DNA of 64,000 nucleotides, from contig JAPDRO010000003.1 of the NCBI GenBank assembly GCA_030247885.1, positions 1,798,001 to 1,862,000 on the forward strand, written 5' to 3'. Below are positions 1 through 10,132 of the stretch, piece by piece (position 1 is the stretch's first letter; the number at the start of each line of letters is the position of its first letter). The translations under genes and the position numbers were made by a program. Below the pieces are notes generated by a model. It made no database searches. It was not told where the DNA came from and saw only the letters and a program-made list of their open reading frames with translations. Origin of the DNA: Taxawa tesnikishii (nom. ined.) (lineage: Eukaryota > Ascomycota > Dothideomycetes > Dothideales).

Positions 1-713
1 ACGTGTTGCAGCGTCATAGTACCCCTTTCGGAAGGGATCGAAGCCTTCTAGGGAAGATTCCCACGGGATCTAAGTATTGAGTGTGCATCTCAGCAGTAGT
101 GAACGAGGGTCCGTGTCCAGTGTTGCCGGGGATTCGGCTTTTGTCTCTTCAAGACATTTCGACAGTCGACTGAACACTGAAGCGTGGCAGCAATAGCGAG
201 CTACTCAACGCCAGGGTCGCCGGCTTTTTCCTGGGTTGATGCTTCGCGGTGCCCATGTCGTGATGTTATGCCTAGTTAAACTTCGTTTAAAAGGAAGAAG
301 GACCTAATGATAGGAACTGAGCAATGAACAAAAAGTGGTCAGGTGAACACCGATCACTGATATATGGCGCCTATCGTTTTGACGCGCCCAATGACGGATA
401 ATCTCCACCTCTGCAGTATTTCATCTTAGACCTGCGATTCTGGTGTGCTACACAACCCGCTTTTTCCGGCATGCTTTTCTCCAACTACTTGTTACGAAGC
501 CTAATACGGTAAGTCGTATACTCCTCAAGTCCAAACATGCGCCAATCTGAACCGCCTTGGCTGTAAACAGCGAAACTTTCGTTCGTCGGCGTCCCCATTT
601 AGTTGTGTTAAACGAACCTATCAGGATTGCAAAGCGTTTCCTCTCGTCCATCGGTCAGGTTGCTTCAACTGGTGAAGTGCTGCTCTTGTTTCCATCGAAG
701 GCTTGCCAGCAAG
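1..713. other. Intergenic / upstream region, nothing recognised
   Basis: Only short overlapping open frames on both strands; none has a recognisable motif or convincing splice sites. It may hold the promoter and an upstream exon of the methyltransferase that follows, because that gene's first ATG (714) is only a provisional start. Confidence 0.5.
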
Positions 714-1989
714 ATGGTGCCACAACCGCTGAACGATGAGACAATCGCTTTGTTCGGAAGAGAGTTTCAAAAATATGCTGTGGATTCCGGGATGTATTGC
801 ACACCAGTCGATGAAGTATGTGCTCAACACTGTCGTGAAACCCATTACAGAATGACGGGACACTCACACCACTTCCTTGAGCTCCCCTGCACTACTGATA
901 GACACTTCGCTCACTCAGTGAATATTTTGTGCTAATTTTCGCTCCGTACAGCCCGAAGAATGGCGGCAACGATCTCTCTCGAATCTCTTGTACGCCTGGT
1001 TCGACCTGAGATACATCCTGCCGCCAGAGGCTGATGAAGATCCGGACTTGGTCCTCGATTGCGGCGCCGGGTATTGTACATGGGCAGACGACGTCGCAGA
1101 AAACCACGACTCAGAGGTCAGCGAATCTTTAGCCTAGGAGAGGCATGAACAAGTGCAGGACAGGATCTGCGGAACCCTCGTCCAAGCTCTCGTGCGATCC
1201 AGTGGTTGCTGACGCAAGTTCCTTCAGGTCACTACGATAGACATGTTTCTCAACGACCACCCCGACGGCAACGGATTCCTCAAAAGAGATGGAACTTGAA
1301 CAACCCCTTCCGCAGCGATGGGGACGAGCTTCGAAGAATAAGATATGACCTGATCAACTCACGCTTCCTCGCGGAAGGTATTGACGCTACTCGCTGGCCG
1401 GCCTACATTCGAGACCTTAGAGGAAGACTAACCGAAGGAGGATGGCTGCAGATGCTCGAGTTCAACTTGAATATCCAGTCCGACAGTGGCAGAAGAGAGG
1501 AGGCTCATAGTCTCGTGACATGGATGGACCATTACAGCCAGGCTATGCAACGGTTGCAGCGAGATCCGCTCGTTGGGAACAAGCTGCAGCAATACATGGC
1601 AGCCGCGGGGCTGGTGGACGTCCGTTATGAACGTCAGAGGCTTCCGATAGGTCCATGGCTTGGTATGTCGCAACGACGTCGACTAGGATTCCTGTCGACC
1701 CAGGCATGCACCCTTCATGACCACTAACAATGGAATCCATAGGCGCACAGTATATTAGTCTGGAGGTCATGAAGGAGATCTTGAAAGCAACAGGCATATG
1801 GGCTTGCTGTCACGTTTTCGGCATGACCCCTCAGCAATTCAACGCGCTGGTTGATGGCGCTGTTCGCGAAATGGCAAACCCTGCCCTGAAGTTATATGTG
1901 CCACTGTAGGTGAACCCATGTTTGCCGTGTTCTTCGCTGATTTGTTCTCTAGATGCGTTGCTTGGGGAAGAAGACCTCCCAGCCGCTGA
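714..1989 (+). CDS. Class I SAM-dependent methyltransferase (fungal TAM/LaeA-like group)
   Basis: Predicted five-exon gene: 714-815, 952-1116, 1228-1662, 1743-1905, 1953-1989 (about 300 aa). Motif I is visible as VLDCGAGYCTWADDVAE. Later come a DLINSRFLA segment, the post-motif GRLTEGGWLQMLE block, an RLPIGPW segment and a C-terminal LYVPLCVAWGRRP, all in the order seen in fungal LaeA-like/UMTA methyltransferases. Branch sites (GCTAAT, CTGAC, CACTAAC) precede the acceptors. The 5' site at 1117 (GTCAGC) is poor. One base appears to be missing near the AAAA run at 1282-1285, and with it the exons sum to 301 codons. The family alkylates small molecules or regulates secondary metabolism; the substrate cannot be read from the sequence. 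No biosynthetic cluster surrounds it. The start is uncertain. A decaying copy cannot be excluded. Confidence 0.65.
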
Positions 1990-4202
1990 CGTTCGCGATC
2001 ACGGAACGGAGGCGGTGTGAAGCTCCATGTCGGCAACAGCTCGCTAGCCGGCAAGCATGCGGAATTCGCAGGACAATGGTGTTGTTGCGGTTTGGATATC
2101 TTCTTGTGGGCCTAAGGTCGATAAGGCAGTAGTAGAATTCCACCCATACAGCCTGCAAAGTATGACGTTGAGGTCTTGTCAAAGGCGGAAGGGACAACCA
2201 GGACACAAAACGAGAGGCAATCCGGCAGACCTGACCATGATTTCTCCTCCCAAAATCTTCTTCATCTTTGTCTGTCTTTCTTCTTGTGCTTTCCAAGCAT
2301 CACGTCCTCTTCCGAGGGGACATCGAAATTGGCCTTGACGCTGTCCACCATGACCGATCTGCAGGTGGCGCAACCTTCAGCGCTTCAGAAAACGATCCTC
2401 CAGCAAGCTTCTACGTCGCATGCCGAACCAGTCGCACAACAGCTCTTTGTTAAAGTAATTCCCCATTTCGTCCGCTGTGCTAGCCATAATTCGCCGATCC
2501 CAACTTCACATTCCGAGTTTAGGGCAAGTAATACCGTGCAGCGACAGCGGTCAGGCTGATGAATGACGACGCTTGTTCCCTCATGCATAGCAGACTTATC
2601 AATCTGAGCACGGCATCTGGAAGGAAGCTGTCGGAATCTTTACTGAAACCGGATCGGATTCTATGTCGGCTAGAGTAAACGTGGGAGCAGGTTTTGGGTT
2701 GACATGTTGATCCAAGTACACGTCGGGGTGAAGATGGCAAAACGGACGTGCAAGAGACGAGAGAAGGAGGTGCGCAGTCAAAGAGACACAAGAGGGAAAC
2801 ATGGTCCAGAACGACGGTTGAACGGGAGGAAGCTGAAGGACGTTGGAAACCCAAGACAGATCGAAAGACTTCTTACGTAGGCAGACCCGACACGCTGGAG
2901 CCGAACAGTTAGATCAGAAGTCGCTCAGACTTATCTGGACTTCCCACTGTGAGACGACTTGAGCGTCTGCAGACATATGCGGTGGAGAAGCAAGAACGAC
3001 CACCACCACCGCTTAGTTGAGCTATGCGTTTCCCAAAGCATCTAGGATTGGCTGAAATGAAACACACCATGCGTCCTGACAGTCCGCATGTTGAAGTCCC
3101 TTACACAGGCTTCGTGGTTGAACAACAGGTGGATTCGGAGCCGGTGTGCCTATGGCTGCCAATCCATCAGGGAGAGCGACTCAGTGGCATGCTCCGTTCG
3201 GTGAAGAGCAACTAATGCATTGCGGATCCGTTTAGCTTTCGGGGAGCCTCTAGACCACCTCGGAACTCCGGCTCCTCACTCGACTGACGGCTTGGCTCCG
3301 GTACTTGGACAGTGCTCGGGAATGATCCATGTGCATGAGTATGCCTCGCATGAGAGGAAGATCACGGGTCTGCTCGGCTGTTCATCTTGGGTGAAGATCC
3401 TCCCTCCCGGTCTGTTTCTCGAGTGCAGGGACAGCCGCATGGAGCCAAAAGCAGTCCATTCCTGAATCTTACTAGGATCTTAGAAGCGCCAAACACTTAG
3501 CATCGACACTCATGCACGCTACCGTGGGCATGCCCTACCCGCAATGCCAAGCATTGGCTTCAGTCTGTTGGCGTCTTATAAGACTGTTGCTACTTCTTCT
3601 CTTCCGAAATGTATAGAAAGCAAACATACCTGGATTAGTCTTCAGTTCCTGAAAATGGGGACAGGGGATGCCGATTCCACGTGCGAACTGGATGCTGCTG
3701 ATGGGATCTCGGCCTGTTCTCGGAACACATCCAATCAGATATGGGTCCAATTCGCTTGGGAAAACTACATCCCTCGTGCCCCTTTTGTTTGGTCAAGCTC
3801 ATTAAGCATGTCCTAACAATGGAGGAAACCACAACAATGAAGCCCTGCTAGCACAGCAACCCTACACAATGCAGAAGTGTATCCCTGACAAGACTCAAGC
3901 TCCGTTGCTCCGCCTGTTCGTACCTGATCGCCAAAGCTTTCGACCAATTCAAGTTCAGCCTAAATCGACTCCATTTCTTCTCCGCACCTCATGCACAGCC
4001 GCGGTCTATACCGTAACATAGCCGCACAGCCTGCAGGCTCTGTCATCTAGCCATATCAGATGCGGAGAAAGTCGATGAAAAGCTTGACACAGCGCGGCTC
4101 CCCATATATCCCCATGGGTCTTCTCGATACACGTCACGTCATGTGCGCATGTGCCGTGCCTTGCAGCGCTGAACAGGCACGGCTAAGTGGGTGATTTCTT
4201 TC
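1990..4202. other. Gene-poor stretch, nothing recognised
   Basis: About 2.2 kb with only short open frames on either strand (the longest about 127 codons at 2176-2559 on +). None shows a domain I recognise. The minus-strand frame around 3535-3832 has some protein-like composition but no clear family or splice sites. The last part is presumably the promoter of the esterase gene. Confidence 0.5.
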
Positions 4203-4209
4203 TATATAA
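4203..4209 (+). promoter_or_regulatory. TATA box of the GDSL esterase gene
   Basis: TATATAA about 107 bases before the ATG at 4310, followed by a strongly pyrimidine-rich leader (4226-4300). This arrangement is typical of well-expressed filamentous-fungal genes. Inferred from sequence only. Confidence 0.55.
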
Positions 4210-4309
4210 ACCCAGACTAAGTTGCCATCTTCTTTTTCTCCTCGCCTTCCTCTTCTCCGCCTTCCTCACCTGGTCTTGCTCCTCTTCCTCCTCTTCCTCC
4301 ACCGGCAAT

Positions 4310-5426
4310 ATGGTCAACTCGCTCGTCCTGTCGGCGGTCTCTGCCCTGTCCATCGGTGCCCAAGTCGCCGTGGCCAGCCCTCCCTTTACCACTGGGGTTC
4401 CGGATCCTCTTCTTCGTCATCCTGGGGTCTGAAGAAGTTCTCCTCCCTCGTCGCGTTCGGAGACTCCTACACCGACGACTCGCGCCTGGGTTTTTCATCA
4501 ACAATAACGGCAGTGCTCCGCCAGTGGGATGGGTCGACCCCGCAAATTACCACGCTGCTGATGGTGGACGCCCCTGGCCACAGTATGTGGCCCAATACGC
4601 CGGCGTTGACGTGTACAACTACGCCGTTTCGGGTGCCGTGTGCTCGAACGAGATCACTCCACGCTGGTTCTCTGCGATCAACGCGCCTTTCCCTGACATC
4701 GCAGGCTACGAGCTGCCAGCGTACATTGCCGACAGCCACTACGTGTACCCGAACGGGACCAAGTTCATGAACGATGTGCCCTCGTCGACCGTGTACGCCA
4801 TCTGGATCGGCACCAACGACCTCGGGAACTACGCCTTCATCACCGACAGCCAAGTGCCCGGCACCAACCTGACCTCTTACGTGGACTGCGTATACGACCA
4901 GATCTCCCGCGTCTACGCGAACGGCGGCCGCTACTTCGTCATCATGAACATCGCCCCACTCGAACTCGCGCCTCAGTACTCGCCCCCAAGCAAGGGCGGG
5001 CTGAACGCTACCCAGTACTGGCCCGACAAGACCAACAGCAGCGGCGGCAACATCACCGAGATCTCGTACCGCATGATGGAGCAGGTCGAGACCGTGAACG
5101 CCATCTACGACTACCGCACCCCCTTCGCCGCCGTCATCTCGGACAAGTACCCCGGCGCCCACTTCGCCGTGTACGACGTGAACGCGCTCATGACGGACAT
5201 CTACAACAACCCCAGCGAGTACTTGAACGGCACCCAGCCGCTGGACGTCGAGAGCTACGCGCACAAGTGCAACACGAGCGGCGCCGACTGCGTGCTCGCC
5301 GCGAGCCCGGACAGCTTCATGTGGTACGACGAGCTGCACCCGAGCGAGCAGACCGAGCGCGTCGTGGCAAGGACCTTTGTCGACGTCGTCAAGGGAACCA
5401 GCAAGTGGGCTACTTACTGGTCTTAA
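4310..5426 (+). CDS. Secreted GDSL lipase/acetylesterase (carbohydrate esterase family 16 type)
   Basis: The ATG at 4310 opens a signal peptide (MVNSLVLSAVSAL, with a cleavable AVAS end), then a short Ser-rich spacer and the catalytic domain. SGNH blocks are present: VAFGDSYTDD (nucleophile Ser), WIGTNDLG (block III Asn) and YDELHPS (catalytic Asp and His). Several NxS/T sites fit an extracellular glycoprotein, and the length (about 372 aa) fits the family. CE16 enzymes remove acetyl groups from plant cell-wall oligosaccharides; the substrate is inferred. The frame slips at the GGGG run 4394-4397 and at GGGTTTTT 4488-4495. Each is one base short, there is no room for an intron, and the protein is otherwise complete, so these look like sequence errors. 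A TATA box lies at 4203. Confidence 0.85.
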
Positions 5427-5862
5427 ACGAACCCCGTTTTCAATTCGGGGGCGGGGGTGTGAGTTAAGGACGTAATGAGAACATGTTATATACAGTATCT
5501 ATATCAATCATGTGCAAACAGCCGAAATCAATCATCGTTGATTCGCAAATGTCGGGATCAATTTCGGAGGCCGCTAAATCTGTAATCTCGCCTTCGTGCC
5601 GAAAAGGAAGATCGAGGGTCCCCAAGTCCAGACCCGCTTCTCGCGCTAACCCGACCCTTCAGATCGAGTTTCCGAATCAGAGGTTAATCGTCGCAGTGAG
5701 ATAGATCCTTTGAACATCTGCAGCTCGCATAGAGATGTAGACTGCCAGACGGCATTATTCAGGGCGGTGAGAACCAGCCAAACCCAATAATGAGCCAAAC
5801 CTGGATCCATGTGATCTCCCACGTGCAACTGCTGCACAAGTTTCGGAAAAAAGATGGAAGGG

Positions 5863-5898
<36 letters not shown>

Positions 5899-5953
5899 CC
5901 TGCACAGAGCACAAAGATTCCGTTCATCCCGGAGGGATTGCAAAATGGTCCGT
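5427..5953. other. Convergent 3' intergenic region
   Basis: Lies between the ends of the esterase (+) and the CobW gene (-). It holds a CA dinucleotide tract (listed separately) and presumably both polyadenylation regions. No gene seen. Confidence 0.5.
5867..5897. repeat. (AC)n microsatellite
   Basis: About 15 perfect AC units in the 3' intergenic region. In translation it gives only a poly-Thr/His or Cys/Val artefact. Confidence 0.95.
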
Positions 5954-7703
5954 TCATCCTAACACGTCTCTCTGCAAACTCTCCTGCAATTTCTCCCTCC
6001 CGTTACCCGCAAGTCCCCGTCCGATAATGACGATTTTGCCCCCAAGTCCCATGGTGCCGTCTCCAGGACCGGGCGCGGCATCCGGAGCGTCTAGGAATTC
6101 GAAAACCTCCCTCACGCCCTGCAGCAGCTTGACGCTCCCGTCCAGCATGGGGAATCGACCTTTGATGCGATGGATGTCTGTTTGTCTGGCCAAGGTCGAC
6201 TCACTGATATCTTTGGCGTCCGGGTGCATGAGGAAGAGATCCTTCCAAAGTAGCGCTCGCAGCCATCGTTCAAGCTTTTCGAGCTGATGGTCCGACAGTG
6301 CGGGGACGGCGAGCGTTATGGTGCTGATCGTCTGCTGTCTGTCAGCTGGGACCTGACTACTTTCAACACGAAAGAATGAACGAAAGAATGAACGAACGAA
6401 TGAATGAATGAATGAATGAATGAATGAATGAACCGTAGAGTATACGTACGGGATCAAGATGACTATGTCCCTTTGCATCAAACTCCTCCAGCGCTGCAGC
6501 GTCGACGTTGTCGTATGCATGCAGGTCCAGCAGCACGCCCTCCAAAACGGGAATCTTGCTGTGATCCGTGACGTGGATCTTGGCTAATGCATTGATCGAC
6601 CGTATGCGCGCCTCCACGGCTTGTAAGTCATACCCCGAGACCAGGTCGGCTTTGTTCAGCACGATGACGTCCGCGTGTGAGATCTGCAGGTGTGCCGTAC
6701 TGAGTTCCGGACCGTTGTGTTTGTGGTCGGCATCCGGTAACGCGGCTTCCTGTGATGTTTCGCCCATGGCAGAAGCGCTGGATCGTGCATCGGCGCCGGG
6801 TAATTCGGAGGGTGCGGGCTGGTCGAGACACCGAAGGATGTTCTTTGCGTCAACAAGCGTGACGATGCCATCGAGGTAGATTGTGCTTCCCAATCCTTCA
6901 TCGACCCAGAACAGAGGCGCGAGATTGCCGGGATCCGCAAGACCGGTTGTTTCGAGCAGGATGTAGTCGAAAGTGCCACTGCGTTCCATCAGACCCTCAA
7001 TAGCGGCCACCCCACTGTCTCTGTAACATCGAGTCAGCATTGAGTATGGCCAGCGGGGAATTTGGGAGAGTACGGTGAGCGGAGAGGAATACTTTACGGT
7101 ACAGCAGAGACAACCATTGGCAAGCTCAAGCCATTCTTCGACTTCCTGGCCGTCTTGGTTGACGGTCAGGGACTTTTCGATGTCGGCAGAATCGCCAAAC
7201 TCTGCATTCAAGGCGCGTCGATTAGATGGTCTGTCAGCGATATACGGGACGGGATTGGAGGAGGCCTTGCCATTGAGGATGACGGCAATCTTCTTTCCGT
7301 GCCGCTCGTTGAGGATGTAGTTCAGGAGAGTAGTCTTGCCCGCTCCGAGATAGCCTGCCTTTTCGTTATGGACGTTTCTATGAGGGCGTCGATGCAGGAA
7401 ACAACGGACAATCTGATGTGGCTAGGTCATGCGCCAAAGCAACAGTTGTCGCCTGGTGTCACACGATGAAAAGGTAAAAGTATGTTGCTACTATTCACAA
7501 CCGAAAACCCTTCTTTCCATACGCCTCCCCAATACAATCAAATGGTCGAAACCTGTATGTGACTTACCTGTGATGATAGTGATAGGCACCTTGGTGACGC
7601 TCATATCATCCATCTCTGCAGAGAGGTTTTCGGGCGCATCTGGCTGTGCACCGCTGACCACGAGCATTGGTGGAGCGTCGTCGTCAACATCCATATCTGC
7701 CAT
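5954..7703 (-). CDS. CobW/COG0523-family G3E GTPase (putative metal chaperone)
   Basis: Five exons on the minus strand: 7703-7568, 7354-7271, 7201-7093, 7020-6450, 6331-5954, giving 425 aa with no frame break. Walker A is GYLGAGKTT, followed by the family signature VILNEFGDS, the metal-binding GCLCC, a switch segment [10 protein letters not shown] and the G4 motif NKAD. The C-terminal CobW domain ends in GRGLAG. G3E GTPases of this type deliver zinc or other metals to client proteins (ZNG1-like in eukaryotes); the client here is unknown. The second intron is GC-AG (7270-7202, donor GCAAGG), required to form the NEFG motif. The fourth intron carries a tetranucleotide repeat. A His-containing acidic insert (around HKHNG) lies in the GTPase domain. 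Confidence 0.9.
6371..6432. repeat. (GAAT)n/(GAAC)n microsatellite in an intron
   Basis: Tetranucleotide repeat inside the fourth CobW intron (6332-6449). Read through, it would encode FIHS repeats, but the flanking splice sites (donor GTACGT, acceptor CAGCAG) remove it. Confidence 0.9.
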
Positions 7704-8008
7704 GGCGAATAGGGTGAAGTGAAAGGGAAAAGGAGAGGTGCAGGATACAGGGAAGTTGACGGAGACACGGTGTGTAGAGCGGAATGGCTGAGAGAAACCC
7801 GATTGGGCAAGTACATTAAGTCTTGGCGCGGCCAAACAGCTTTCGAGTTTCACATGCACAGCATCAACACGAGACCTTCCTTCCCAATCACCGGATAGTA
7901 CCACTACGTTGCACACAGAAGCCCGCTCTACCCGCTTCAACTCCCATCACATAAAACAGACGGCCCATACGCCCACAGGAACAGCGACAGTGAATTGGTA
8001 TACCCGGC

Positions 8009-9801
8009 ATGGCGTCTCCCGCCAGCAGCCCGCGGCTCCCAAGCCCACCGCCCATGGCCGAAGACCAGATCAGTCCGGCATCGCCCAGCGCCGCCATGCT
8101 CGACACGTTCGGTCAGCCCAGTTCAACTTCTCGAGCCGACTCATCCGCATCACGCCGCATACGACCGGGCACAAAAGCCTCTGAAATCGCCGAAGGGCCT
8201 CCCTTGGTCGACCTGCACGAGGTATAACCCCCCCTCCCTCCCTCTCTCTCTCTCTCTTTCTTTCTCTCCCTCCCTCCCTTGCGCATACAGCTAGCTCTAC
8301 GGTAGCCCGTGTGTCGCCTGTTCCCTTCGAACTGACAATGACAATGATCCCCCAGATCGACTCCGCCTTCCCGCTAACCGAGCACCTCTCGGCGCTGCAC
8401 ACCTCCTTCACGCACCCGTCCGCGGACGCTACCGAGCCCATAGCCAAAGCGACCGCGCTCTCGCTCGCCCAGCCGCCCCCGGGCGTCGACCGCGGCATCT
8501 GGCTGTACGAGCTCTCGCGCTTCCTCGTCTCCAAATCCAACGCCCTCCCCATCGCCCTCTTCGGCACCACGCCCCCTGCAGCGCGTCCACGTGTCCCGAG
8601 ATGCGCGCCTCGGAGTGGCAGTACCTGTGCGCGGCGCACGAGCCGCCCAAATCCTGCTGCGCAATCGACTACATCACGCACACGCTCGACAGCTCGGCCA
8701 CGCTGCTCACCAGCTCCAAGCTCTTCCCCAGCCGGCTGAACCTGGGCCTGGGCATGGGCGGCGACGGTGGCGGCGGCGGTGTTGGCGGTGGCGGCGCCCA
8801 CGTGCGCGAGGACCTGCTGACGCTGCAGTGGCGCAAGATGACCGAGGTGTTCCGGCGCGTGTACCGCATCTACGCGCACGCCTGGTTCGCGCACAGGGAC
8901 GTCTTCTGGGCCGTCGAGCGCGCTACGGGCCTCTACACCTTGTTCAAAACCGTGTGTGACGTCTACAGACTCATCCCCGAGGACAACTATACCATCCCGC
9001 GCGAGGCCGAAGAGGGAGGGGAGGGGAAGGGGACGCGCTGGCTTCGGACGTGGAAGGTGGCGGTGAGGCCGAGAGCCAGCGACCTCCGCCTAGCCTGTTG
9101 AGGAGGGAGCGGGAGCGGGAGCCGCAGAGTGCCGAGGGGGATGCGAGTGTCGAGGAGCCGGTGGGGAATACGACGCAAGCGACGGGGAACACGACAAAGA
9201 GGCACAGACACACGCCCTCGAATCCGTCCAACGCGCACACGAGGACCACGAGTATTTCGACGGTGATACAGGAGGAGGTTGAGGAGGAAGAGGAAGAGGA
9301 GGAGGAGGAGGAGGAGGAGGAGGAGTTGCCGCCGCATGACAGGCCGGAGCCGGAGGTGGTGGCCCCGAGTCCGGATAGGACGCAGACGGCGGTACACGAC
9401 ATGCTTGAGGAGTCCGAAAAGCCGGGGGATCGGGGGCGGCAGAAGGGCAGGAAGAGAAGGGAGAGGTCGAGGAGGTGGCGCAGGAGAAGGCCGAGGAAGG
9501 GCAGGCGGCTGAAGAGGCGGAGGCGCGATCTGCACCGCGAGAAACGGAGGAAGTAGCGGAGACTGGGGTGCAAGATGCGCCAGTACCGGTGCAAGTTGGC
9601 GTTGAGAAGGTCGAGGGCGAGGGGGATCAGAACGGGCAGAAGACAGAGACGGGGAAAGAAGATGGTCACGAGGCGGAGGAGTCGATGACGGCAGGTGACG
9701 GCGCGAAATCCGCAGACGAGCATCCCGTCATTGAACCCATGGAGCCGGAGAAAGCTGCCGCGGGCGACGCCGACGAAGCAGATAAATCCGTCGGTGATTG
9801 A
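8009..9801 (+). CDS. mob3: MOB3/phocein-like STRIPAK subunit with long acidic C-terminal tail
   Basis: Exons 8009-8221 and 8356-9801; the CT-rich intron has donor GTATAA. The order is a Pro/Ser-rich N-terminus, the DSAFPLTEHL start of the Mob domain, the signature TCPEMRASEWQYLC, then PPKSCCAIDYITHTLD and FPSRL. A Gly-rich loop and the helical RRVYRIYAHAWFAHRD segment end the domain. The Cys and His pairs of the Mob zinc site are visible. The TCPEM and CCAIDYI forms match phocein/MOB3 better than Mob1 or Mob2. MOB3 is a subunit of the STRIPAK phosphatase-kinase complex controlling hyphal fusion and development (established for Neurospora/Sordaria). The roughly 220-residue tail is Glu-rich, with a (GAG)n-encoded poly-Glu run near 9282-9325. 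One base appears lost at 8572-8576, 9029-9032 and 9424-9436. Corrected length about 553 aa. Confidence 0.85.
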
Positions 9802-10132
9802 GAGGGCACGTGACAAGCTGGTAATGACGAACGTGGATGGGGAGGGATTGTGGTATAAAGCAGGGTTGGATTAGGCACAGGTTCTGTAATCGATTCACCG
9901 GAAGAGTGGATGCTGGGAGGAAGCGTTGATACCCTGATGATATCGTTTTATCATCCGATGGTCTTCCTACGAAGACAAAGGATACCTCCACACCGTATTG
10001 TTGGTATCACAGGAATGTCAGAATGCCACGATATTGTGAAGTGAACACCTAGGTTGCGTGTCACATGGAGAACCCATGGTCATCCATGGAAAACCTCATC
10101 TTCTTGTAGTACAACGCATGCCATTCCTGGCT
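9802..10132. other. Convergent 3' intergenic region
   Basis: Between the ends of mob3 (+) and NOT2 (-). No gene or repeat seen. Confidence 0.5.

Noticed and set aside
4467-5339. 290-codon minus-strand open frame
   Set aside because: Antisense to the esterase catalytic domain; Val/Gly-rich composition only.
6363-6432. FIHS peptide repeats suggesting a repeat protein
   Set aside because: They are a translated tetranucleotide microsatellite inside a well-supported intron.
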